DNA from: an uncultured Collinsella sp.
GTDB taxonomy: Bacteria > Actinomycetota > Coriobacteriia > Coriobacteriales > Coriobacteriaceae
Assembly (NCBI GenBank): GCA_902490445.1
Contig: CABUDZ010000011.1
Coordinates: forward strand, 1-34,008
Length of the DNA: 34,008 nt
Direction: 5' to 3'
Shown: positions 23,554-30,581 of the stretch, in pieces
Layout of the letters: the number at the start of each line of letters is the position of its first letter
Numbering within the stretch: position 1 is the first letter of the stretch
Program-made: the position numbers and the translations under genes
Notes under the pieces: model-generated
The model's input: the letters and a program-made list of their open reading frames with translations, nothing else
Told to the model about the DNA's origin: nothing
Databases searched by the model: none

Positions 23554-24195
23554 ATGGATTCCAAGGAGATGGCGCCCGGCGACATCGAGCGGCGCAGCTT
23601 CGAGATCATCACCGAAGAGCTCGGCGGCCGCACGTTCCCGCCGCTCGAAGAGCCCGTCGTGAAGCGCGTCATCCACACCACTGCCGACTTCTCGTACGCC
23701 GATTCCCTCGTGTTCACCCATGACGCCGCGCACTGTGCGCTCGACGCACTGCGCGCAGGAGCCACGGTGCTCACCGACACGAACATGGCGCTCGCAGGCA
23801 TAAGCAAGCCCGCGCTCGCGAAGCTCGGCTGCAAGGCCGTGTGCTTCATGGCCGACCCTGATGTCGCCGCGGTTGCGCGCGCCGCGGGCACGACTCGCGC
23901 CGTTGCGAGCATGGACAAAGCTTGCGGCATCGAGGGTCCGCTCATCGTGGCCGTTGGCAACGCTCCCACAGCACTTCTGCGCCTCGCCGAGCTCATGGAC
24001 GCGGGGAAGATCGCGCCCGCTCTCGTCGTTGGGGTGCCGGTCGGGTTTGTGAACGTGGTCGAGGCGAAAGAGGAACTACTCGCGCGACGCGTGCCGGCCA
24101 TCGTCGCGAGGGGTCGCAAGGGCGGCTCGACCGTGGCGGCCGCCATTATGAACGCGCTACTCTACCAGATCACGCGCACAGGCGGCCCGAAGTGA
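23554..24195 (+). CDS. cbiC: Cobalt-precorrin-8 methylmutase CbiC
   Basis: A 213-residue isomerase that moves the C11 methyl to C12, giving cobyrinate. The catalytic His lies in KRVIHTTADFSYAD. Also seen: AGATVLTDTNMALAGISK, AVGNAPTALLRLAELMDAGKIAP, VVGVPVGFVNVVEAKEEL and GRKGGSTVAAAIMNALL, all typical. Its product feeds CbiA. It has zero spacing from cobO and a GTGA overlap with cbiJ. Confidence 0.95.
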   Translation: MDSKEMAPGDIERRSFEIITEELGGRTFPPLEEPVVKRVIHTTADFSYADSLVFTHDAAHCALDALRAGATVLTDTNMALAGISKPALAKLGCKAVCFMADPDVAAVARAAGTTRAVASMDKACGIEGPLIVAVGNAPTALLRLAELMDAGKIAPALVVGVPVGFVNVVEAKEELLARRVPAIVARGRKGGSTVAAAIMNALLYQITRTGGPK

Positions 24196-24965
24196 CGGCT
24201 CCCGCATCCGCGCCGGCGCTGCGCATCTTCGCCGGCACCACCGAGGGCCGCCTTCTGTGCGAATGGGCGAGCGGGGCGGGCATCCCCGCCCGTGCCTACG
24301 CGGCAACCGAGTACGGAGGTGAGCTTTTGGGCGAGCTTCCGGGCATCGAGGTGCATGCGAGCAGGCTCGACGAGGCCGACATGGAGCGCGAGCTTTCCGG
24401 CGCGCGCATCGTCGTCGACGCCACGCACCCCTTCGCTACGCTCGCAAGCGGCAACATCCGGGCCGCTTCGCTCGCCGTGGGTGCACGATGCCTGCGCCTT
24501 GCGCGCCCGGCCGAGGCGCTGCCCAAAGGCGTCGTGTCGGTCGCGTCGATCGCCTGCGCGGCGCGCTTTCTCTCCGAGAACCCGGGTCGCGCGCTTCTCA
24601 CGACGGGGAGCAAGGAGCTTGCTCCCTACACGCGCGTCGCCGATTTCGCGGAGCGCTTCTTCGTGCGTGTGCTCCCGCTGCCCGGTGCTATAACGAAGTG
24701 CATCGACGCGGGGTTTTCGCCGTCGCACGTCATCGGCATGCAGGGGCCCTTCACCCGCGAGCTCAACGAGGCGATGCTTCGGCAGGTGGGCGCCCAGTGG
24801 CTTGTGACCAAGGACTCGGGAACCGTAGGCGGCACGGCCGAGAAGCTCGCCGCCGCGCGCGACGTGGGAGCGCGCTGCATCGTGGTCACCCGTCCCGCCG
24901 AGGGAAGCGGGGCCCTTTCGCTTCGGGAAGTGGAAGACGCGCTCTTACGGGAGTTCGCGCGCTAG
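24192..24965 (+). CDS. cbiJ: Cobalt-precorrin-6A reductase CbiJ
   Basis: A 257-residue NAD(P)H-dependent reductase of the CbiJ/CobK family. It begins with LRIFAGTTEGRLLCEWA, then VVDATHPFATLASGNIRAAS, LLTTGSKELAPY, VLPLPGAITKCIDAGFSPSHVIGMQGPF and WLVTKDSGTVGGTAEKLAAA in family order. The start is GTG at 24192, coupled by GTGA to cbiC; the longer frame to 23922 lies within cbiC. It is the last gene of the operon. Its stop codon lies within a perfect 13-bp inverted repeat. Confidence 0.94.
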   Translation: MTAPASAPALRIFAGTTEGRLLCEWASGAGIPARAYAATEYGGELLGELPGIEVHASRLDEADMERELSGARIVVDATHPFATLASGNIRAASLAVGARCLRLARPAEALPKGVVSVASIACAARFLSENPGRALLTTGSKELAPYTRVADFAERFFVRVLPLPGAITKCIDAGFSPSHVIGMQGPFTRELNEAMLRQVGAQWLVTKDSGTVGGTAEKLAAARDVGARCIVVTRPAEGSGALSLREVEDALLREFAR

Positions 24966-25003
24966 GCGCTCGCCGCGCCTAGCGCGCCCTCGCGCCCGCG
25001 AGG
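24957..25003 (+). terminator. Tandem GC hairpins at end of cbi/cob operon
   Basis: GCGCGCTAGGCGC (24957-24969) and its exact inverse (24975-24987) form a 13-bp stem with a 5-base loop that contains the cbiJ stop. A second hairpin CCTCGCG-cc-CGCGAGG follows at 24988-25003. No T-run follows, so termination is plausible but not proven. Confidence 0.45.
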
Positions 25004-25099
25004 AGGATCGCCTCGAGCAAGCTCGACCCGTACAAGCCCGTTATCCGCCAATAGCTAGAGGACGACGCCCGGAACTGGCGCAAGCGGCCCTTCAATAAG
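24995..25099 (+). pseudogene. IstA-like (IS21-type) transposase remnant
   Basis: In the frame beginning near 24995 the DNA reads ARRIASSKLDPYKPVIRQ, then a TAG stop (25052-25054), then LEDDARNWRKRPFNK. This resembles the SKLDPYKP-I-LEED-WRKQRHTA segment near the start of IS21 IstA transposases. Only about 30 codons remain, with an in-frame stop and loss of similarity after WRK, at the point where a hairpin repeat begins. It marks the right edge of the island. The family call is from memory of motif patterns and rests on a short stretch. Confidence 0.55.
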
Positions 25100-25166
25100 T
25101 TGCGGTGAAATAGTGTCTGTTTTTTGCTGCTAGATAGCATATTCAGTCCCTAATTCGCCGCAACTT
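25097..25166. repeat. Imperfect inverted-repeat element downstream of efflux operon
   Basis: Arms of 23 bases (25097-25119 and 25144-25166) match at 19 positions when inverted; the outer parts are AAGTTGCGG and CCGCAACTT. The spacer is 24 bases and contains a T-run. It lies between the IstA remnant and the stop of the permease gene. It could be a small interspersed repeat or a terminator-like structure. Confidence 0.65.
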
Positions 25167-25178
25167 GTCGGTGGTGGC

Positions 25179-26393
25179 TTACTGGTAGCGTAGGCACTCC
25201 ACCGGGTTGAGCTTTGCCGCGCGGCGAGCGGGGTAGAAGCCAAAGATTACGCCGATGCCGACGGAGACGGCGAAGGCCAGCAGCACCGTGGCGATTGAAA
25301 AACTCGGTGTGATTTGCCCGCTGGCTCCGAGCTCGCCAAGAATCCCGGATCCGGAGGCAAACATCGCGAGGCCCCAGGCCAGCAGATAGCCTATCAGGAC
25401 ACCCAGTAGGCCACCGGTGACGCACAGCGCCGAAGATTCGGCCAAAAACTGCGCGGTGATATCGCGACGACTGGCGCCCAGAGCGCGGCGGATGCCGATC
25501 TCTCGAATGCGCTCAGTCACGTTGGTGAGCATCATATTCATAATGCCGATACCGCCGACAAGCAGCGAGATGCTGGCAACAGCACCCATGATGAGCGAGA
25601 ACGCGCCCATAAAGGAGTTGAGTGCATCGATGGCGCTTTTCATGGATGTCGCCGATACGCTGTCGTACTCATCATCCTCCGCGATACCCTTCATCGCGCG
25701 CACCTTGGACTCGATGGTCTTACAAAGCTCATCCATGTCCGTGCCCTCGGCGGCAAGTGCCGTCACGCTTGGAAATGAAGGATTCTCGTCGCCAAACAGC
25801 CCTGCGATGGTTTCGCGTGGCATATACAGCGTGAGCGAGCCCATGGAGTCGCTGCCGCCATCAATCACGCCTACAATCTGCACCTCGCCGTTGGACACCT
25901 TGATGGTTTTCCCCAGCGCATCCTGTTCGTTGCCGTAAAGCTGATCGGCGCCGCCGCGGCTGATGAGCGCCACGCGCGAGCCTGATTGAGACTCTGCCTG
26001 TGAATAGACACGTCCCGCAACGAGCTTGCTGGCGCCCACGGCATCGAGCATGTCGCTATCGACGCCGTGTGCCATGACGGTATAGCTTTTATCCCCGACC
26101 TTGTACTCGGAATAGGCGCTATCGACGATGCCGATCTGCTCTATCTGCGGCACCAGTTTTTGAAGCTTCTCGATGTCCGACTCGGTGAGTTCTTGCGACG
26201 AATAGATCTGAACCATGCGAGCTGCGTTGAGGCCCAGGCTGTTGACCAAGCTGTTTTGGATGCCGCCGATGAGCGAAGTCATGGCAATGACCGAGGCGAT
26301 GCCGATGACAATGCCCAGGATGGTGAGCAGGCTGCGCCCCTTGTTGGCCTCGAGCGAGTGAAGGGCTTCCTGGATAAGATCGCGGGCGCTCAT
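25179..26393 (-). CDS. MacB-type ABC transporter permease
   Basis: A 404-residue permease. One N-terminal membrane helix (about 18-42, GRSLLTILGIVIGIASVIAM) is followed by a large extracytoplasmic MacB-PCD-type domain and three C-terminal helices with the FtsX/MacB motif LLVGGIGIMNMMLTNVTERIREIGIRRALGASRRDI; it ends with FGFYPARRAAKLNPVECLRYQ. This is the MacB/LolE type, lacking a fused ATPase, which is instead the preceding gene (ATGA overlap). It should act with that ATPase and the MacA-like adaptor to export a peptide, drug or lipid-like substrate. Last gene of the efflux operon. Confidence 0.93.
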   Translation of the reverse strand: MSARDLIQEALHSLEANKGRSLLTILGIVIGIASVIAMTSLIGGIQNSLVNSLGLNAARMVQIYSSQELTESDIEKLQKLVPQIEQIGIVDSAYSEYKVGDKSYTVMAHGVDSDMLDAVGASKLVAGRVYSQAESQSGSRVALISRGGADQLYGNEQDALGKTIKVSNGEVQIVGVIDGGSDSMGSLTLYMPRETIAGLFGDENPSFPSVTALAAEGTDMDELCKTIESKVRAMKGIAEDDEYDSVSATSMKSAIDALNSFMGAFSLIMGAVASISLLVGGIGIMNMMLTNVTERIREIGIRRALGASRRDITAQFLAESSALCVTGGLLGVLIGYLLAWGLAMFASGSGILGELGASGQITPSFSIATVLLAFAVSVGIGVIFGFYPARRAAKLNPVECLRYQ

Positions 26394-27163
26394 GCCATCA
26401 CTCCTTTCGGCGGGTTGGCGGAGGCGGAAATCATGGGCAGGCTATCTACGGCGCTGCGTAGGGTCCGCGGTGCATGCGGAATATACGCGCCGTCGTGAAT
26501 GCGACCGTCGCGGATGGTCACGGCACGGTCGGCCTCGGCGGCGATGCCGGGGTCGTGTGTGATAAGCACGATGGTTTTGCCGCGCTCCTGGAGCTTGTGG
26601 AAGGTTTCCATGACGAGCGCTCCCGTGGCGGAGTCCAGGTTGCCCGTCGGCTCGTCGGCCAAAATGATGGGTGGATCGTTGACAAGGGCGCGCGCGATGG
26701 CGACGCGCTGCATCTGTCCGCCCGACAGCTCCGATATACGATGGTCCCAATGGTCGACCGGAAGCGTGACGGCTTGCAGCGCGTGCACGGCGCGCATCTC
26801 ACGCTGGCTGCGCGGCACATTGGTGTAGGACAGCGGCAGCATGACGTTTTCGATCACCGTCAGGCGCGGCAGCAGATTAAAGCTCTGAAAGACAAAGCCG
26901 ATGCTCAGCGCTCGCACCTCGGTGAGCTCGTCATCGTCGAGCTCGGCGACGTTGAGCCCTTGCAGGAAGTATTCGCCCGCCGTCGGTTTGTCCAGGCAGC
27001 CCAGGATGTTCATGAGCGTCGACTTGCCCGAGCCCGAGGGGCCGGTGATGGCAACGAACTCACCGGGATCTACTGCCAGGCTTACGTTATGCAGGATGTG
27101 GGCGCAACCGGCCTCGCTCTCAAAGATGCGGTGCACGTTGCGGATGTCGATGACGGGACGCAT
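26390..27163 (-). CDS. MacB/LolD-type ABC transporter ATPase
   Basis: A 257-residue ATPase. Walker A is ITGPSGSGKSTLMNILGCLDKPTAGEY, the Q-loop is FVFQSFNLLP, the signature LSGGQMQRVAIARAL, Walker B ILADEPTGNLDSATG and the switch His LITHDPG. This is the typical MacB/LolD/FtsE subgroup. About 30 extra residues follow the fold at the C-terminus. Its start codon overlaps the adaptor stop by one base (TAATG) and its end overlaps the permease start by four. Confidence 0.94.
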   Translation of the reverse strand: MRPVIDIRNVHRIFESEAGCAHILHNVSLAVDPGEFVAITGPSGSGKSTLMNILGCLDKPTAGEYFLQGLNVAELDDDELTEVRALSIGFVFQSFNLLPRLTVIENVMLPLSYTNVPRSQREMRAVHALQAVTLPVDHWDHRISELSGGQMQRVAIARALVNDPPIILADEPTGNLDSATGALVMETFHKLQERGKTIVLITHDPGIAAEADRAVTIRDGRIHDGAYIPHAPRTLRSAVDSLPMISASANPPKGVMA

Positions 27164-28467
27164 TACTTGCCCTCGTCGGCAGGCATGTTGTCGCCGCCGT
27201 CTGCCGTCATGCCTGTGCCGGTATCCGTCACGATGGTGTCGCCGTCGCGTAGCTTGGTAACCGGGACGTCTGGATTGATCTCGTTGCCCTGGTCGTCGCG
27301 CTTGACCTGCGTCTTACCGACTACAGCCTCGTTGTCGTTTTGCGTCACGACGGTCACCTTCACGCGGCGCGTCTTCTTGCCTTCCGAATCGGTGGCCAGA
27401 TTGACGTAATAGTGCTCGCCGTCTTCGGTCATCAGCGCCATGGTCGGCACCATAACCACGTCGTCGAGCTTCTCGGTCACTACCGAGACCTCGGCAGTCA
27501 TACCCGGCTTAAGGCGACTGTCAGGTGCTTCGATGAGGATGTCGACGTTAAAGGTCACACTGCCGCCGCTCCCGGAGGAGGAGTCGGAGTTTGCCACCGA
27601 GGCGATAGCCGTGACGGTGCCCTGGCTCACGATGTCGGGAAACGCGGGATAGGTCACGTTGGCGCTTTGGCCCACGGCAATTTTGGCGATATCCTTTTCG
27701 CCCACCTGAACCGTCACCTTCATCTTGGACAGGTCGGCGATCTGCATGCACTGCTTGCCGCCGCTCGTATCGCTTTCGCCCATGATCATGCCGCCTGTTA
27801 CCGTGGCGCCCACCTTGGCGTTGAGCTCCACGATGCTGCCCGAGCTCGGGGCCGTGACCGTACGGCTGGCGGCCTTGGCGTTCGCCTGATCGAGGTTTGC
27901 CTGGGCCGATGTGAGGCTGCGCTGCGCGGCCGATACGGCGTTCGTGTCCGCTGATGCGGCGGAGATGCCAGCCGCTGCGGAACCTCCGTCGACGTCCGTC
28001 GTTGGGTTGGCCTGCGCGGCAGCTGCGGCTTTCTTCGCGTTGGCGAGGTCTTCTTGAGCGGCTGCAACTGCACGCTGCGCCTCGGCAACGTTGCGATCGA
28101 GCTCGTCGTTTTTAATGGTCATAAGCACGTCGCCCTCGTTGACGGATTGGCCTGCCTGCACGTTGATCGAATCGACCGTGCCGTCGACAGAAGGGGAGAC
28201 CACTGAGGACGAAATGGGTTTGAGCTGGCCTTTTGCCTCGACCGTTGTGCTAAACGTGCCCTCGGTCACCATGTCGGTCGCAGGCCCGCTATCGCCCTGT
28301 GGCTGCGCATTGATAACCAGGGTTGCAACAATAGCAATGAGCGCGATGACACCCACGATGCCGGCGGCAATGCCGCGTCGAATCAGCTTTTTGCGTCGAC
28401 GTTCGGCACGTTTTGCCTTGAGCTTGGCATATGCCTCTTCATCGGAAATCTCGGCCGTATCGTTCAT
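27163..28467 (-). CDS. MacA/HlyD-type efflux adaptor protein
   Basis: A 434-residue adaptor. A short charged cytoplasmic N-terminus (KLKAKRAERRRKKLIRRG) precedes one membrane anchor (about 42-60) and the extracytoplasmic barrel-sandwich/lipoyl part (VVSPSVDGTVDSINVQAGQSVNEGDVLMTI). An Ala/Gln-rich coiled-coil hairpin, the second half of the lipoyl motif (TVTAPSSGSIVELNAKVGATVTGG) and a beta-barrel domain follow. The C-terminal 40 residues are Asp/Gly-rich. The ATG at 28467 is chosen because AAGGAGAG lies 8 bases upstream; the frame stays open to 28647 but without a start codon plus ribosome site. First gene of the efflux operon. Confidence 0.9.
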   Translation of the reverse strand: MNDTAEISDEEAYAKLKAKRAERRRKKLIRRGIAAGIVGVIALIAIVATLVINAQPQGDSGPATDMVTEGTFSTTVEAKGQLKPISSSVVSPSVDGTVDSINVQAGQSVNEGDVLMTIKNDELDRNVAEAQRAVAAAQEDLANAKKAAAAAQANPTTDVDGGSAAAGISAASADTNAVSAAQRSLTSAQANLDQANAKAASRTVTAPSSGSIVELNAKVGATVTGGMIMGESDTSGGKQCMQIADLSKMKVTVQVGEKDIAKIAVGQSANVTYPAFPDIVSQGTVTAIASVANSDSSSGSGGSVTFNVDILIEAPDSRLKPGMTAEVSVVTEKLDDVVMVPTMALMTEDGEHYYVNLATDSEGKKTRRVKVTVVTQNDNEAVVGKTQVKRDDQGNEINPDVPVTKLRDGDTIVTDTGTGMTADGGDNMPADEGK

Positions 28468-28618
28468 GCGTCCGCTCTCCTTGTCGGCATGTACGTCTGT
28501 GATCAGAGGAAGCGTTTCGGTGGCACCTTCGGGCGTGTGCTCGGTATCATCCGGGCCCGGGGTGATGTTGGGGACATTCGGCCTAGCGTCTCCTTTATAG
28601 TAAGAACCTCGATAATTA

Positions 28619-28648
28619 TATGCGCCCACCGGTTGGGGCGGGCGCATA
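28619..28648 (-). terminator. Hairpin after the L,D-transpeptidase gene
   Basis: ATGCGCCC and GGGCGCAT form an 8-bp stem located about 70 bases after the L,D-transpeptidase stop. The minus strand continues TATAATTATC, not a pure T-run; that TATAAT (forward 28615-28620) could equally be a -10 element for the efflux operon. Confidence 0.4.
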
Positions 28649-28716
28649 GGACGGTTTCTTTCGGAACTGTTAGATTGGTCGCAGCGGTTCCACGTTGTAG
28701 GAATGCGCGCGTTGCA

Positions 28717-30432
28717 CTACGAGTGGACAACCACGCACAGGCCGACTTTGATGCAATCGTGCAGCGCCTTGGCGTCGGCCAGGCGAAGGTTGATGCATCC
28801 GTGGCTGCCGTACCACTTGTAGGAGTTGGGATCGTCGAAACTCTTGTCGTTTTGCCACGTTGCATCGTGGAAACCGACCATGTTGCCCTCAAACGGCATC
28901 CAGTAGCTAACCGGGCTCTCGTATTTGGGCTTGCCGGTCTCGGGGTCCTTGGCACCGATGAGTTTGCTGGCGCCATCGTTGCTGTTGATCTGCCATACGC
29001 CCTCGGGGGTGGCGTCTTCGCCCGGTTTGCCGGAAATAAAGTTGGCCTCCCACACAATATTGCCGCTCTCGTCGTAGTAGCGCGCGTGCTGCTCGGACAG
29101 ATCGACATCGACGTATGCCTTCCAGTCAGGCTCTCCCTTTGCGGTAAAGGTGTCGGCCTTCTGGGAGTACTTGATATCGATTTCGCCGGTCTGCTTGTTG
29201 TTAATGGCGTCTTCGACCTGCTTGGCGAGCGAGGTACTGTCGATGGACCAACCAAAGTCGCCGCCTTCGACGGCGCACTGCTTGCCATCGGCGCGCGTCC
29301 ACCAGCGAGTGGAGCCCACGGTATTAAAGCCGTTGGCGAGCTCGGCTGCCCAGCTGCTGATCTGCGACGTATCGAGCGTGGGGTTGGCCGGATCGGCAAA
29401 GCTGATCCACTGCAACACGGGGCTGCCATCAACCTTGCCGGCATCCTCGCCGTTGAGCTTGAGGGTCACGTTGACGCCCAAGAAGTTGTTGGCGGCATCG
29501 CATGCGGCCTGAATCTGATCATCGGTCAGCGTTCCATTGAGCGGCTCATAGGCATCGTTGCCGAGCTTGGAAAGATCTACGGTCTCGGCCAGCGAGGCAA
29601 GCTCGAGCTCGGCATACTTAATGACATGCTCGCGGTTGAGTTTTTCGTTGGAGCGCGCCTTCTCGACGGTAAACTTGCCGGCCTGCTCGTCATAGGAGCT
29701 ATTGGCCTCGAACGCGCCCGAACGCCCCTCGTTAAACTCGTCGATGGCGGCGCCCAGATCCTTCTCAAACTGCTTTTGGTCAAAGGTGTCGGAGAGCATG
29801 GACAGGTCGACGTCTTGATCAAGATCGACTTCGTTGGAGCTAGCGGTTGTTTTGGTCTTGCCGCTTAAGGATTCTACAAGGCGAACCGGCCATACAATGG
29901 CTTCATTGCGGCTGATAATCTCTTTTGCGGCAGCTTCGCCATCGACAATGGGCTCATCGGACTCGGGCTGATAGGTCCAGCTAAAGTCATCGCCTGTCAC
30001 GGTGAGCTTATAGTGCTTCCAAGCCGAGTTGACCTTGGTGGCGGCAGACGAAGCGTTGGAGAACGAGACATCGACGCCGGCGATAGTGGTGTTGGGGTAG
30101 GCTACCTGCGAAAACGCTACAACGCCTACGATATAGACAATGACGATAAGACCCAGAACGACAAAGAGCGTCGTCTTTTTGCCCGACTTATTGTTCTCGG
30201 CGGGTTTGCGTGCGGGGCCGCGATCGCCTCGAGCGTGCGTGGGGGGCTGCTTGGGCGCATTGCCATTTGCCTGGCGCTGCTGATGCTGCTTGTCCGGACG
30301 TTGGGAAACGTTTGCCGCACCTCGCTGCTGACCGCGGCTCGGCGCGATAGGACGCGGCGACTGAACGCCGCCGGTGTGCCTGCTCGGCTGCTGCGGATCG
30401 GGAATCAGTTGAGTTCGATCGTTTTGCGACAT
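28717..30432 (-). CDS. Membrane-anchored L,D-transpeptidase (YkuD domain)
   Basis: A 571-residue cell-wall enzyme. The first ~85 residues are rich in Gln, Pro and Arg and probably cytoplasmic. One membrane helix follows (about 88-110, TTLFVVLGLIVIVYIVGVVAF). The large middle part (about 115-430) resembles the PG_binding_4 repeats common before YkuD domains. The catalytic domain at the C-terminus contains the conserved His (VGFHDATW) and the active-site Cys in GSHGCINLRLADA. It should make 3-3 peptidoglycan cross-links or attach wall components. The ATG at 30432 is favoured over 30441 because GAAGGA is then about 10 bases away instead of 1-3. TATAAT lies upstream at 30490-30495. Confidence 0.92.
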   Translation of the reverse strand: MSQNDRTQLIPDPQQPSRHTGGVQSPRPIAPSRGQQRGAANVSQRPDKQHQQRQANGNAPKQPPTHARGDRGPARKPAENNKSGKKTTLFVVLGLIVIVYIVGVVAFSQVAYPNTTIAGVDVSFSNASSAATKVNSAWKHYKLTVTGDDFSWTYQPESDEPIVDGEAAAKEIISRNEAIVWPVRLVESLSGKTKTTASSNEVDLDQDVDLSMLSDTFDQKQFEKDLGAAIDEFNEGRSGAFEANSSYDEQAGKFTVEKARSNEKLNREHVIKYAELELASLAETVDLSKLGNDAYEPLNGTLTDDQIQAACDAANNFLGVNVTLKLNGEDAGKVDGSPVLQWISFADPANPTLDTSQISSWAAELANGFNTVGSTRWWTRADGKQCAVEGGDFGWSIDSTSLAKQVEDAINNKQTGEIDIKYSQKADTFTAKGEPDWKAYVDVDLSEQHARYYDESGNIVWEANFISGKPGEDATPEGVWQINSNDGASKLIGAKDPETGKPKYESPVSYWMPFEGNMVGFHDATWQNDKSFDDPNSYKWYGSHGCINLRLADAKALHDCIKVGLCVVVHS

Positions 30433-30478
30433 CGTATGCATATCCTTCGGATTTCGCCTTGCGGCTCATCGTGTTTTT

Positions 30479-30509
30479 ACTGGGCTTGCATTATAGCGAT
30501 TACCCAGTT
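30479..30509 (-). promoter_or_regulatory. -10 element of L,D-transpeptidase gene framed by short inverted repeat
   Basis: The minus strand reads TATAAT at 30495-30490, about 58 bases before the start. No convincing -35 is visible. ACTGGG (30479-30484) and CCCAGT (30504-30509) flank it symmetrically, a possible operator. Confidence 0.35.
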
Positions 30510-30535
30510 GTTTGTGGTATGGAAACGGTGGCATT

Positions 30536-30565
30536 CAAAAGAGGTGGGACATTTGTCCCACCTTC
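30536..30565 (-). terminator. Intrinsic terminator of the serine ammonia-lyase gene
   Basis: GGTGGGACA and TGTCCCACC (30543-30551 and 30554-30562) form a near-uninterrupted stem. On the minus strand it is followed by TCTTTTGA. It starts about 17 bases after the gene's stop. Confidence 0.75.
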
Positions 30566-30581
30566 GAGTCGTTCTTTGTCG

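Noticed and set aside
28503..28577. Possible 24-codon leader peptide upstream of the efflux operon
   Set aside because: AAAGGAG is about 12 bases from its ATG and the peptide has no recognisable feature; likely chance.
28468..28647. 60-residue N-terminal extension of the MacA-type adaptor
   Set aside because: No start codon with a ribosome site in the extension; AAGGAGAG supports the ATG at 28467.
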